From Macrotis lagotis (lineage: Eukaryota > Chordata > Mammalia > Peramelemorphia > Peramelidae), in contig NC_133665.1 in assembly GCF_037893015.1 (NCBI RefSeq), positions 195,172,146 to 195,236,145 of the forward strand: 64,000 nucleotides of DNA, given 5' to 3'. The translations under genes and the position numbers were made by a program. Positions 44,862 through 57,306 of the stretch are shown in pieces (the stretch's first letter is position 1; each line of letters starts with the position of its first letter). The notes below the pieces were generated by a model, which was given only the letters and a program-made list of their open reading frames with translations, was not told the DNA's origin and did not search any database.

Positions 44862-45288
44862 AATGATAACAGCAGACTACCTGAGATGGAACAAGATAAT
44901 TACAAGGCAAATGGAAGATAATCTCTGAAGTAGATTATCCCCTTGTAGGGAAAGGAATATGGAAAATAAATACATAAAAGGACAAAGACATGCTATGTAC
45001 ATATATAAATAATACATATATATCTACATATAATGCATGAAATAGAATAAGTTTATGAACATGATACGTAATAAGGCTATGTGATTATAATACATACATT
45101 ACAAACTTGGCAGACAAATGATCAGTTCCTTGAATAAGCTTTGGTCTTTGCCTGCTGAGTTAGTTCTGATCTTCTGGTCTGAGTCTCTGTTTCTGCTCTT
45201 CATCCTTCTGACCTCAACTCCTTGGTGTTCAAAACTTGGAAGAAACCTGGGTTTCATTCCAGTCTGATTTTGTGCTTAAACTCATAGG
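44862..45288. other. AT-rich unique sequence
   Basis: An ATA-rich stretch lies at 44990-45112. Nothing else. Confidence 0.4.
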
Positions 45289-45289
45289 A

Positions 45290-45438
45290 CCTTTAGGGAT
45301 CAATACTCTTATTTTACAGATGTGGAAACTGAGACTTAGGAAAGTGAAGAGACTTGTCCAAGGTATTTACTCTGGAAACTAGGATTTGAAATGAACTTTG
45401 AACTCAGGTTTAGTTAGTCTCAACCATTGTCCCTCTCC
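45290..45438 (-). repeat. MIR SINE fragment
   Basis: 'ttattttacagatgtggaaac', 'gaagagacttgtccaagg' and 'actttgaactcaggtttag'. Confidence 0.65.
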
Positions 45439-45439
45439 C

Positions 45440-45680
45440 CTGCCTTTCCACCATCCTGGTCCTTGCTGGAGCCCAGTCCCCTACCATCCTTTTTTTTTTC
45501 CAGGTAGGATGCCAGATCTGTGGGGAATGAGGAAATGGGACCAAGGACCCAGCTGAGGGTTTAGACCCTTGCTTGTCAGTTGGTGAAGTCAGTCATATTC
45601 TGGGATCTCCTCCTTGATGTCAAGCCAACCTTTAAGAATGCATGGATTATCCTTGTCACCTGGGCCATTTTCTCCTAACC
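45440..45680. other. Unique sequence
   Basis: Nothing recognised. Confidence 0.4.
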
Positions 45681-46490
45681 AGATTTTTTTTTCCTCCTGT
45701 AGAATGAGCTCTGGTTAAATAAAACATGACACTTTTTATTTATCACCTCTGTGTTCTGAAAGGGAATGCTGATTTGAGAAAACAAGTTCCCACCTCATCC
45801 TGGAACCCTGAATGATGCATCACCCTCTGAGGGAGCTCTCGTGCCAAGCTTTCTGGGGCAGTATGTGCATTTTGCATTTTATCTGGAATATTATTAGTGT
45901 TTTTTCATAAACATGTTTTCCCTTTAAATATGCCACTTTGCAAAGCTGCTGGCATCCTCAAGAGGGACTTTAATTTCGATTAGTCTTGGTGCCAAAATTC
46001 TCCCCAGAAGAATGTGCCTTCAACTTGAAATGAAAGTCAATCAAAAAACCCAATTCATTGAATTAGATCTGTTTTGCCACCATCTTTTCAGAATGCTCCT
46101 TATTCTATTAAATGAAATGCCACTTGAGAGTCTCACATGAGTAAACGCATCATTATCTGCAGATAGAGTCCAATGCTTGTCAGGGCCCCTGAGCGCTCTC
46201 CAAGACTTTAAACTCAAGAAATGTTCTAGCCGGCCTTGCTAGAACTGCCTCTGCCCAGCACATCCAAAGACCAATCTCTCTTCCAAGAGGCAGGAGTTTT
46301 CTCTCTTTAACTGAAATATGGAATGATCTCAAAGATGATCACCATGTCCCCATTCCTGGTGCCAAATGGACAAGTGCCTAAACTCTTTCATGTAGTAATG
46401 AAACTCCTTTGGGATGTGGTTCAAAAATGGATACGTTGCCTTCAAAATCTTACGTAAAATGCTTCTTTTCCTCACTTTCAGACATTGCTC
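45680..46490. other. Candidate conserved non-coding block
   Basis: 810 bp without repeat cores or simple sequence. AT-rich TAAT/ATTA and ATTTGCAT-like words are mixed with GC-richer ones, the texture of developmental enhancers. A hairpin lies at 46223-46245. This is an inference; no alignment was available. Confidence 0.3.
46223..46245. other. Perfect 8-bp stem-loop
   Basis: GTTCTAGC (46223-46230), loop CGGCCTT, GCTAGAAC (46238-46245). The stem is perfect. Function unknown. Confidence 0.85.
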
Positions 46491-48277
46491 AAGTCAACCT
46501 ACTTTGTAAAGAGGATGAATAATTTTTCTAAGAAAATTTTTGAAGAAAATACTAAGTGAATCTGGAAAAGGAAGGGACAGGAGAGCTGAATTCTGTGAAG
46601 TGGTACTTTTGTGTTTGACAGTAAGGCTTTTTCCCAAGTGGAAAAACATTCTCAGAGTGGGATGCATAATTTATGTAGAGGGCAGGGGAGGAGTCCTTAT
46701 CCCTCTCCCCTTGTTTTCAACTTAGAACAGGAAAGATAATAAATGGTGCACATGTATGTGTGGGAAAGTTGACTTGAAGCTTCCCATTGAGATTTTGAGG
46801 GTAAACGTCCATCAGAAAATAGAGAATTTAATGGTGTGAGAGCTGAACATCATAAAGCAATACTATTATCCATTACTGTCAGTAACTGGAGTAGAAAAAA
46901 AGCATCTTAGTGGCTTTTAATGACTTCTAAGTGGCTTTCTGGCCTGGCCAAGGCTAGAGACTTTTCAATATTCAGAAACACTATGCTGAGAGGCAACAAA
47001 AGGTTTGTTTGTGAGAATGTAAAGGAAAGTAAAATGAAATTATGCATTTATTATTTTTATATTGATTTATGATATGTGTAATGAATTTAATAATTTTGTT
47101 TCTAGAGAAACTAGAGAGAAATTTACTTAACTTGTACCTCATTGCTTCTGTTTCTTTATATCTTGTTCCCTTAAGTTAATTGTAAGAGGAAATATGAATC
47201 GCAGAGAGCCCTGATCACTTTGGTGGATTTCCAAAGAGGTTGCAGGTGTCTACCTTTGTTCAGAGGCAGGTGAGGAACAATCATAAATAGAGATTGGGCA
47301 TGCATATTCACCAATCCCTCTGTCCTCTCAGCAAATTGGGGATACTTTCAGATGATTGGCAGCTAAGATTGAGGGGAAGATACTCTTGCTGAATGAGATA
47401 GCTCTCCCTTGTATTCTATAAAAACCATTTTCGGTGTCCGTTTCCCTCTCTCCATCCCTCTTGTCATAGTGAACTATTTATGCTTGCCCAGATAGCCTCA
47501 AGTTCCTGGTACCAGCTGCCTTTCTCTTTCCATTTCTGAGAAGAGACCAAGAATACAGTTCCTGGAGATAAGTATTCATTGACTGTCCAAGCAGATAGGT
47601 TGTTGATATTATTCCTGTAGGAGCACACGGTGAAGATAAACACGTGTGCATGTGACCTGAGAGGAGATATGAGAGAGGAGATTTTCTCACCTTTTGAGGT
47701 CACCTTTTTTGGAGGTTATCTTTCAGGTGATCTCAAGTTCAAGGATTTCTAAGTTTGAGGATTTTGATCCCAGACTTCTAAAGCAAGATTTTCTTTCCTG
47801 ACAAGCTTGATGGATGAAGAAGAGGAGGACCAATGTCACAAAAATTTAAGGTCAGCAGCAGGCTGGAGGTTGTCTACTAAGCTCTTGTTGACCCTTCCTG
47901 GTTCTTGTTCTGAGTGCCTCACACTGTGCAGGTTCATGACAATTCTCAAAGTCAAAGTCAGTTTATATTTTAGAGGAAGACTAATGGTCTTCCTGAATGC
48001 ATTCCACATTTCTGCTTCTCTTCATTGGCTACCGGGAATCCTTTGCATCTTGCATCTCCTTTGTGAGGGTGAAATACAGATTTCTCCAAAAGGCTGTGGT
48101 GCCCTATTCTTGAACTCAACCTCACAACTTCCACTAATGCTGGAAGACTGGATCCCTAGAGGATGATTCATGACTCATTTTAGGGTTCATGGTGATCAGG
48201 AATGGAGTTGGAGCTTTTAGAATTCTCACTCAGGTCCTTATCTAGTGTGTTGTCTCACTGATTATCAGTTAGCTAGA
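46491..48277. other. Unique sequence, no gene recognised
   Basis: Open frames at 47464-47703 (-) and 47807-48166 (+, 119 codons) show no domain or codon bias that I can see. Confidence 0.4.
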
Positions 48278-48462
48278 CCTCTTTAACTTTTTTTTTTTTA
48301 GGGTTTTCTTTTTGCAAGGCAATGGGGTTAAGTGGCTTGCCCAAAGCCACACAGCTAGGTCATTATTACATGTCTGAGGCCGAATTTGAACTCAGGTACT
48401 TCCTGACTCCAGGGCTGGTGCTCTATCCACTGCACCCCCTAGCTGCCCCCTCTTTAACTTTT
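48278..48462 (-). mobile_element. WSINE1-like SINE with 14-bp target duplication
   Basis: Inverted copy: T-run, 'gcaaggcaatggggttaagt', 'cttgcccaaagccacacagc' and 'ccactgcaccccctagctgc'. CCTCTTTAACTTTT occurs at 48278-48291 and 48449-48462. Confidence 0.9.
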
Positions 48463-48464
48463 AG

Positions 48465-50850
48465 AATGAGATATTTACTTATGTGGTTAGAAAAGTTGGT
48501 AAACCTCCCCCTACCCCCGCCCAAGTCTGAGGCACACTGTCCCATAGTACACTCAAGGTCTAGTGGAAAAATGAGTTTAAGCTTAGAGGACTCATATCAT
48601 AAAGAGATAGCAGCAACTCGTTACTAGAAGTCCTTTTCTCCCCTTGCACAGTTTTCAAGATGTCCCCAAAGATGGTAGGTCTCTTCTAGTTTTGAGGATT
48701 GGTGTTTTTGTGGAGTCCTGAAAGTTTCTTTCCTTGGCATGTCTAGTTTGTAGTCAGCGTGTCTCTAGGCTCTCAATGTAGATGATGACCTCAGTAATTG
48801 TTGCTCCAGGCACCCCTATAGGACTGGTAGTTTCCCAACATTTTGAAGTTCACAAGACTGTCTTCTGATCAAAGAGGGAAGGAAGGATACATTTCCCGTG
48901 ACCTAGGGCAATTTCTTTGACCCTCATCAGAAAGACTCCTGCTGTCAGGCCCAATTTAAAATTATTTTGCTTTAATCTACATGGGACCAGAAGTGTTTGA
49001 TTTATTTACCAATCCCAATATATTAACCTGCTATTTCTTTCATGATCAAAGTGTCCCTCATGGGCACCTTTCTCCTTCCCCATCCCCTTATCACAACACT
49101 GATTAAGGCTTTGCTTGTACCTTTGTTATATGTTTGGTTGAATTAATAAGCCTTAATAATTGGGGGGATGAATGTGGAACACTTTTCTACTGGATTTCTA
49201 TATTGTGTCCTGAGGACCTGTGTAGAAGCTGGGGATGATGTTAACTATATCTGGGGAAACGGAGGCATGAGATAGACTAGAAGTGTATTTGGAGATTTCT
49301 AAAGATGGTGAACTGGAAGCAATGAACCAAAGAGAACACAACAATGACTTAGTGGGGTAGGCCCTGGGACCAAATCTGGTCTGTGCCTTTGGGGGCTGTG
49401 GGTTGGCTTCTATTATAGTTGCAAATGCCTAAATATTTAAATTGGGACTTGGATAAAGAAAAAAAATAATGATGGAATTATTTCCATCTTGGACCCCAGG
49501 AGCCTGGGTTTGAAGACCTTGTCTCACTTGACATGCAAATTATTTGAGTCAGAAGTAAAGGTACACCTGGCTGGCAGAGCCATTGTCCTCTTTCCTCTAG
49601 GCTGCATTTTGATCTTGTCAGAATATTTTGGAAATACCCTGTTTCTCACAGCTAAAGCCCAGAAGGCAGACTGCACCTTTGCACTCTGGTGATCTTTCAC
49701 TCTGGCAAAGTGCATGGCTTTGACCATCACCAGCTGTTCCCTGAGGGATTTATAATTTTAGTTCCCTCTATTTCCCAGGGACTTGAGAATCAACAGCAAT
49801 CACATTGCTTGCCATGCTCTCACTACTGCACTCCTATTCTTATCACAGAACTCTAGTTCTCTACCCTACAGAGTAATCATGACCCCCCAAGACTTGAGAC
49901 AATCAACTTTAGAACTGTTCCCACAGGACCCAGGAGTGCCACATACGAGCCTGCTTAGGAATGACAACTCAAAACCTAAAAGTGATTATGCCATTGAGAT
50001 TAATGGCTATAAACTCTGCTTTTGCCTAGCAAGGTAAGCCCTTCTTCTCGGGGGAGGGGGATGGGGAATCTTCCATTTGCAAATGTTATTTTCCTCACCC
50101 TGAAATTAGTTAAGCTTCATTTGATTCCTGATTCTCTGGTCTGTAGACTGTCCTGTTTGGTTATAGCTATTCACAGGTGACTGATTTTGGTTGGATTGAT
50201 TACCTTTAACTGAAGAAGTGACTGGAAACCCAACCCACCCTCTTTGTTCTCTCCCTTCCAGCTTTCAGCATCCCTACTTTAATACAAGCCTCCTTTATCC
50301 AGTGCTAGAACCTGTGCATTATTTAGGTTGTCTGTCTTCTGACCATGTCCATGCCCATCTACATTTCCCTTGTGGGGCAAACAGTAAAGTACTTTGTAGG
50401 GGAGAAAAGGTCACCATTGACTCTTATGACATCTTTGGCTTGTTTAGGTCTTTTTATGATTCCTGTGTTTCTTGTTTCTATTCCCAAGAGATAATTATGC
50501 ATTAGTTTCCATTTCTCCATTCAAAATCTGTATCCTGCTTCTTCAAAGAGAAACTCACTGCTCTGAAATAACAACTGTCCTCTATCTGTTGACTCATATT
50601 CAGTCAGTGGCAGTGGAGACACATGGCTGCCTACCAGCATCTACTCCTTTCTGATTCGGTTCCCTTTGTGGCTAACTGCCGACACTAACAAAATTGACCG
50701 TGGGGAACTTGTTTTTGTGGATCCACACAAACCAAGCTTCATGGACCACATGGGGCAGCTCCTACTAAGGCCATGCCTTCCCCAATCAGCCCAGTTCCAG
50801 ATGCCATGGACCCATGAGAACAGCTCCTTTGGATTCAAACTCATTCAAAC
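48465..50850. other. Unique sequence, no gene recognised
   Basis: Long, repeat-poor interval. Short open frames lack domains. Confidence 0.4.
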
Positions 50851-50852
50851 TG

Positions 50853-50972
50853 AATGAATCAGCAAGCATGTATTGAACCCTTGCCGCAGCCAGGCACTAG
50901 AGACACAAAGTTTAAAGTGAAACATTTCTTGGCCTTCAGGTGCTTGAAATTGGGGGGAGGGGAGACAATGAT
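50853..50972 (+). repeat. Ancient LINE/MIR-like 3' end
   Basis: 'atcagcaagcatgtattgaac' and 'agccaggcactagagacaca', diverged. Confidence 0.55.
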
Positions 50973-50974
50973 GG

Positions 50975-51652
50975 GTAAACATAGAAGTCAATATGACAGA
51001 TACAGAATTGTCACCAAAGGGCTTGCATCAAAATCCTGCTTTTCCACGTGAATTCTCTTGGATTTTTTAAGTCCAAGATGAGTTTTCAGGTTGATAATAG
51101 AAAGCCCTTTCCTGGATTGTGTTTGTGATCTCCAGCTCAGGATGATCCAGGAGATGAGGCAGCAGCTGACAAGCAGACCGGACCCTGAAAACAAGTGTGT
51201 GGAATGAGAACCATCCAACAGTGTCTCTACTAGGAAACAGAACAGCCATTTAAGACTTCTTAGAATACAGCTTATTCATAGTATTTCCACATGGACAATA
51301 ATTGGTGTTCTCATTTATCAATTCCAAGAAACATGCTCGCATGACAAGAGGTTGACTTTTCAAATGAGAAAATTAATTGAAATAGTTGTTGGGCTTGATC
51401 TTTCTTATTCAAAGAAAGCAGAGTGGAGGAGTGGAGACTTTTGAGGGGTTAATTCATGAATTCTCTCAAGCCACTAAGAGCAAAGATTCCAAGAAATGTT
51501 TTCAAAGGGCAGTGAGAGAGCTAAGGTTCCAAACTTGGGTTTTTTTTTTTTTATTTCATTTTTCTCCTAAGGACAAGGGGAATATGAAACACTTTCAGCT
51601 TTTCATGGATTCTTGAAGCTAGTAAGAATATTTTGGGTTTAAATCTTCCAAT
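50975..51652. other. Unique sequence
   Basis: A T-run lies at 51541-51552. Nothing else. Confidence 0.4.
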
Positions 51653-51654
51653 TC

Positions 51655-51778
51655 AATTCAGTTTCATACCCATTTATTTGGGGCCCATTGCATTAAGCAC
51701 ATTGTACTAGGCACTGGGGCAACAAGACCAAAGAAAACAAGGTCCTGCCTTCCAGGGGATTACATTTTCTCTCAATGA
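51655..51778 (+). repeat. Ancient LINE/MIR-like 3' end
   Basis: 'tactaggcactggggcaaca', 'caaggtcctgccttccaggg' and 'gattacattttct'. Confidence 0.55.
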
Positions 51779-51779
51779 T

Positions 51780-52998
51780 CTTAGCCCAGGCTGTTGCTTC
51801 ATTTCATTTTCCTGCTTGGTAATTACAAGGGGGAGCTGATCCTGTAAAGACTGAGGCTCTTAGTTCCCAATGACTTTCTCATTCCCCTCTAAGTTTCCCA
51901 TTCCCCACACACTTGGTACTTACAGATTAGGTAAAGTGAAGTGAAAGATCATGGATATATAGTGAGGTGAGAAAAGTTTCAGAGAGGAGGGCAACTGTAT
52001 AACCTTATCTTCTCATTGGATGGGCACTTTTAGAAATGAATTGGGACAAGAGGGCATTGGGTTAGTTGCTCCTTTGATAAAGCCTGCTGAGGTGGGAGGA
52101 AGAGACAATATATGGTATTAAAAGGGCATATGATTTTTAGGACAAAACCCAGGTAGCTGATAAGGCTTCTTCCTGGAGGAAGACAATTGAGAAAAGTTGG
52201 GGACATTGGGAATCTCTGGGCCTGAGTTGAGATGCCCAGGAACCATGCCCTCGATGGGGGAGAACAAGTGTGTGACCCTGATTTGATGGGGAAGAACAAG
52301 AAAAAGGCAGAATAGAATACTCTCTCAGAAAGATGGAGAGGAAGATAATATGTAGGAGCAGCCAGAGTGGATAGGGCATGGAGCACCCAAAGAGGGTGAG
52401 TGATTTATCTCTGATCTCCCAGCTTGATAGTGGCAGACTTTAGGTGTGTCAACCCTTTCCTTTCACACCAGGTTCTTCCCACTCCATCTGGGGAGAACAG
52501 TAGGAAGAGGGTAGATGGGGGGGGTCCAGTTTACATAGCTATGTTCTCCCTGGTGACTCTGCCACTCTGGGTTCAAACAAGTCATCTGGATAGAGCAGTG
52601 CCTGAAGGAGGCAGCTGCTGGTGCTGTAGAAAAGGCAGAAGGGACCCTCCATATGAAGTTGGCTATGGAGCCCTGGGTGCCAGCCAGAGTCAAGCTCTTT
52701 TGTAGGGGTTTAGAGAGCTGGTGGTATGATCACTGCCCTTCCTTTGTATACTGCTTTAGGCTGCTGCTGGGATTGGAGAGGGCTAAGGGGAGATAAAACA
52801 ACCATATCCAACGACACATTGGTTTCTTTTTGTACATGAACAAGATTGAACTCAGAGACAATGGCAAGGTGCAGTGTGGGCTGGCTTGTCACTCTAATGG
52901 ACAAGAATGAGAGGTTTGAGGGAGAGCATTCTACAGAGTTGTACCAGAGTTCAGTGGTGCTTTCATGGATTATGCTATTTTGCTTCCTAGAGTTACTT
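51780..52998. other. Unique sequence
   Basis: Overlapping open frames at 52030-52705 are without family features. Confidence 0.4.
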
Positions 52999-52999
52999 A

Positions 53000-53232
53000 T
53001 AAGAGGACCTAAGTGTCACAGTGGATAGAGGACTGAACCTGGAGGCAGGAAGACATGGGTTCAAATCTGACTTCAGATACTTACTGTGTGACCCTGGGCA
53101 AATCACTTAATCTCTGTCTCAGTTTCCTCATCTGGAAGACAGGGTTAGTATTTCCCTCACAGGATTGTAGTGAATATCAAATGATCAAATCTTAAAGTGC
53201 TGTGTAAGTATAAGCTATTATTATTATTTACT
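53000..53232 (+). repeat. MIR SINE, near full length
   Basis: 'agtgtcacagtggatagagg', 'gggttcaaatctgacttcag', 'gtgtgaccctgggcaaatcac', 'cagtttcctcatctggaagac' and a terminal TTA run. Confidence 0.88.
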
Positions 53233-53477
53233 TTAAATATGGAAATGGAAGCAGCTTGATTCTTATTTTTTTAAGTTGGGAGATGCCTTGGGGAACTTCC
53301 TTATTCAGTTCACTCATTTCATAGCTGGGGAAATGAGGCGTGGAGGGGTAGGAATAGACCTAGAATGAAAACCTTAATTTCTTCTTTTCATGGGTCATGT
53401 TCTTTCTGGTGCCGAGTGCAGATGCTCTGAAAATGACCTTGGCACAACTGTATTACTATGGATTTATCATAGGTCTT

Positions 53478-53558
53478 CACTTCTAAAAGGAATTGTGTCC
53501 GACAGAACGCAACCAGGCATCCCCAAAAGAGAATTCAAAGATCATTCAAAGCCATAAG
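53478..53558 (+). repeat. Unclassified repeat, copy 1
   Basis: It shares with copy 2 the perfect core 'gaattcaaagatcattcaaa' and flanks ('ttgtgtccgacagaacgcaa' versus 'ttgtgtcccacagaacacaa'). Confidence 0.8.
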
Positions 53559-54799
53559 TCTTTGTGGGTGATGCTTAAACACTCTGGTTGAGTCATGTCT
53601 GAAAAGTATGGCAGCTGCCCACACTCACCAAGAGGATGGTGTTGAACAGATCCATATCTCAGAGCAACAATAATGAAATCATTCTCTATCTTTGGGAGGA
53701 AACAAAGCTTGGTTGTTCACATTGTTAGTGCCTATTCATGTGTATCATGTATGTGCTTAAGTGCATGCACATATGTGTTCTTCCTTCCATGCTGCTGGCA
53801 AAATCATCAGCTACCTATGGCACAGTCACTCATATCCTGAAATACAATTAATCAGCAAACAGATTAATTCCAAGAAAACTGAAAACTATCTGAAATTACA
53901 TAGCTTCTCCTTACATGTCTGAGAGATGCTCAGCCTAAGAGAATGAAAAGGACCTTCTCTAATGGTGGGATGGGATAGGGAGAGGTGCGATAGAATGGGG
54001 TGAGATTGGGGAGACAGGATGGACTGATCACTCTCATTTCTAGGAAAGCTCTTGGAGTATCCCCTTTGAATCATCCACACACAGTTATTGAGTGCTTGAG
54101 TCTGACCGAAGATACCCAGATAAAACCAAGGCAGTCCCAGCTCTCTTCAAAACAGGGCGTTTTCATTCTAAGCTGAAGGAGGCAGGTGAAGATGGTATAA
54201 GAGATAACCGTGCAGGAAATGCACTAGCCAATGGGAGACAGGAAGGAGAGTTCGAGCTGAATCTTGAAGAAAGAAAGGCACTCTCAGAGGGAAGGATGAA
54301 GTAGAATGTTACAGAAGGGGCACAGCCAGCACAAAGGTCAAGCCAGGCGATAGAGCGTTGTCTGGGAGGAAGAGCCTGGAGGGTTCTGGGTCCTGCTACT
54401 TGTGGAGCACTGGAAGGCACCTTAGTGCAGTACTAAAGATGACAGAGCTAGAAGCTCCTGCCTCAAGCCTGGAAGATAGAAGAGCAGAAGTGGACTTCTT
54501 CCCTGCTGCCAACTACAGAACTGGGATTTGAAAACTGAGTGAGCCTTAAAAATATGGCATTTGAGAAGAGATCTGGCTTTCTGGGCCATGGCTTTAAATC
54601 TGGGTTGAACTGTCTCTGGGATACAGGGTCAAATTATTTTTTTTATCTAGTCTTGCAATCAAATCAAAAGAGTAAAAAAAATGAAAACTGAGGAGAGATG
54701 AAAGTGTTCATATGGATCTTCCAAGACAGGTATCACAGAGATTGACAGCACAGGGAGAATAGTCATGGCCCTCTGGAGGAGCCTGCTTTGTCAGCAGCC

Positions 54800-54882
54800 A
54801 CTTCAAAAAGCAGTTGTGTCCCACAGAACACAACTACCATGAATCCCTAAAAGAGAATTCAAAGATCATTCAAAGCCATAAG
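54800..54882 (+). repeat. Unclassified repeat, copy 2
   Basis: Same orientation as copy 1, about 1.32 kb downstream. The flanks diverge sharply after 'gccataag'. Confidence 0.8.
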
Positions 54883-55227
54883 CAAACCAAAGAAGAGTTT
54901 TGAATCATATAAAAAAGAATTAAAGGGAGGGGAAAATGACTAAAGAAAAGTCTATAGCAAAAGCATCAAAGGGTAGCATCAGCAACAGATTTAGGAGTTT
55001 CCTTTGATGGGAAAACGAGTATAGACTCAGCAGATACCAAATGCTTTCTCAAGAGTTCTTTGGCTCTAGCAACCCATGAAATAAAGCATGGAACAAGATG
55101 GAACTGAATTGCGGTCCACCTAGGAGTACCCTCAGGTAGTGGTTGTAGGCAGAGTGTCATTATGAAGGATCCACACAAGCATACATGTGGCTCCTCAGAG
55201 GCAATAACCAGTTGTACATTTCTATGA

Positions 55228-55388
55228 GACTTTTCGAATATCATCTCATTTTTTCCCTTGCTACTGGGAAGTTGGTACTATTATCCTCACTTTACAGATG
55301 AGGAAACTGAGGCAGTCAGGTATGCAGTTAGTGAGGATGTGAGACTGGGTTTGAATTCCAGGTCTAGCACTCCAAACACTGCACAGGA
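55228..55388 (-). repeat. MIR SINE
   Basis: 'tcactttacagatgaggaaac', 'gactgggtttgaattccagg' and 'tccaaacactgcacag'. Confidence 0.78.
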
Positions 55389-55389
55389 C

Positions 55390-56228
55390 CCTCACCCCAC
55401 CTCAGTGCTCTCAACGTGAAATCCATTTCTAGTCTGTCATGAATGGGCATTATTGGAGAAATTGAAAGTTGTCTTACCTTGACTTTCTGAATAGAAGTTA
55501 AAACTGAAATCACAACTCTGTGGGAGGGCACCATGAGTTCTCTTGGAAGAGACAAAGAAAGGCATTGTCAACTCTCCAGTGACATGAGAAGATGAAGGAA
55601 GATTGAGTAGCATCATCTCATCTAACTAGGATCAATGGAGTGAACAGCAAGTCTTTGTCAAATTTTCTTTTATCTCAAGTAATGGAAGGAATATTCCTTT
55701 TTCCTTGTTGGGCCATGGCACCACAGCATCAGCAGCAATGGCAATGAGAGTCACAGATACCTAAATTACTTTACAGATTTGGTTTTCTAGCAATCAAATC
55801 ACTAAGGGGTTGCTTCATAGAAGCGGACAAAATCATGCTAAGATTCATTGGGTGTCTGAGTTAGTAAGACGTGATAGAGTTAAAAATTCAAGAGCATTAA
55901 TAAAAATATGAAAATAAACAATGCAAAAATAATTCGGAAAGGAGGCACAGACAAATGCCCGTTTTGTTATCATTATCCTAAATTAAAAATGAACTTTATA
56001 AAACAATCTTAAAGAAGTACATGGCTTAGCTTACAGGCCATTTTTTTTTTCTTTTTACATTGGAATGATTGCTGATGACTTTACATTTAAAACAAATTCA
56101 AATGTGGAAGGAAATACAAAAAGGTAATTCTCATCACTTGAATATGAGAATTCTTTTTAAAAATCATGTAAATACTTTATATGTTTTCCAATTATATACA
56201 ATAGTAACTTCTACCAATCATTTTTTGC
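55390..56228. other. Unique sequence
   Basis: AT-rich; poly-T at 56042-56051. No gene. Confidence 0.4.
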
Positions 56229-56231
56229 AAG

Positions 56232-56328
56232 GTTTTGAATTTTACGATTTTTCTTCTTCTCTCCCTCCTTTCCCTCTCCTCTCCCTCCTCCCCGCAACCA
56301 AAGGCAATTTGATATAGTCTTTACATAT
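56232..56328 (-). repeat. L1 3' UTR stub
   Basis: 'aaccaaaggcaatttgata' and 'tagtctttacat' match the L1 3' UTR as seen at 57.41 and 7.17 kb, preceded by its C/T-rich run. About 95 bp; target duplication not resolved. Confidence 0.55.
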
Positions 56329-56514
56329 TAGGAGAATAATTCTTTTATTAAATTTTTTTTAAAAACTTAAGGCAAGGGGCTTAAGTGACTTGCTCAAGGT
56401 CACACAGTTAGGTAATTATTAAATATCTGAGGCTGGATTTGAACTCAGGTCCTCCTGACTCCAGGGCTGGTACTCCATCCACTGTGCCACCTAGCCACCC
56501 CTAGGAGAATAATT
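56329..56514 (-). mobile_element. WSINE1-like SINE with 13-bp target duplication
   Basis: Inverted copy with 'cttaagtgacttgctcaagg', 'ggatttgaactcaggtcctc' and 'ccactgtgccacctagccac'. TAGGAGAATAATT lies at 56329-56341 and 56502-56514. Confidence 0.9.
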
Positions 56515-56515
56515 T

Positions 56516-56785
56516 TTAAAGAAGCTATAGAGGAGTTCAGAAAAAGACAATTTGAATTGAAGAAATTGAACATGAACAAAATCAGTGCAGCTAGGGTTAG
56601 AAGAAAAACTGTCCACTGAGGAAAACCTTTGCTTGAAATATCTCATTAAAAAGTTCTAATATTTGAGATGTGTAGAGAATTAGTGCAATTATACGACAAC
56701 ACAGAACTTTCCTAAGTATGTAGGTGGCCAAGGGAGATGAACAAATAGTGGGAAGAGAAGAATTTTCATCTCTAGCACCCCCCCA
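56516..56785. other. Unique sequence
   Basis: Nothing recognised. Confidence 0.4.
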
Positions 56786-56787
56786 GG

Positions 56788-56905
56788 AGTCAATATGACT
56801 TGGTGGAGAGAGAGCTGGCCTCAGGATCAAGACCTAGGCCCCATCTTGGCCACATGATGTTTATGTGACCCTAGATAAACTCTTACGCTGTATCTAGGAC
56901 TGTAT
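56788..56905 (+). repeat. MIR/tRNA-SINE fragment
   Basis: 'gacttggtggagagagagct' and 'gatgtttatgtgaccctaga', diverged. Confidence 0.6.
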
Positions 56906-56907
56906 AT

Positions 56908-57265
56908 GGAAGAGGCAGGGATAAATTCATTTAGCAGAGGGAGTTTCTCATCTGGGAGTTATTTGTATAAATAAAATTGCAGTTCACCCTTCATTCCTTA
57001 ATAAACATATGAAAAATTGCCACAAATCATCAATAGGAAGATAAACACAAGTGGAAAAAGCCCTGGGGTTTTACTACAAATCCAGTAAATTGAAAAGTAG
57101 CCTAAAATGAATCATCTATATTGAAAGGACTATGGGAGGAGAGGCAAGTTGTACTCTATTTGCAGTACTCTGAATTAATTCTGACATTCTGGAAAACACT
57201 TTGTTGTTATGCCAAAACAAATGAGTAAAATGTCCATTACATTTGACCCAAATCCCTTTGGTAGG
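56908..57265. other. Unique sequence
   Basis: Nothing recognised. Confidence 0.4.
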
Positions 57266-57306
57266 CTACAAAAAAGTCAAGAATAACAGATCCGTCAATA
57301 AGTTAG

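Larger units (their letters stand above)
53234..55225. other. Unique sequence holding a dispersed duplication
   Basis: A segment at about 53478-53558 recurs in the same orientation at about 54800-54882 (see findings). A degenerate LINE/MIR-like end lies near 54080-54170. No gene. Confidence 0.5.

Noticed and set aside
47807..48166. 119-codon open frame starting with an acidic run
   Set aside because: No recognisable domain, no exon signals; length within chance expectation over 64 kb.
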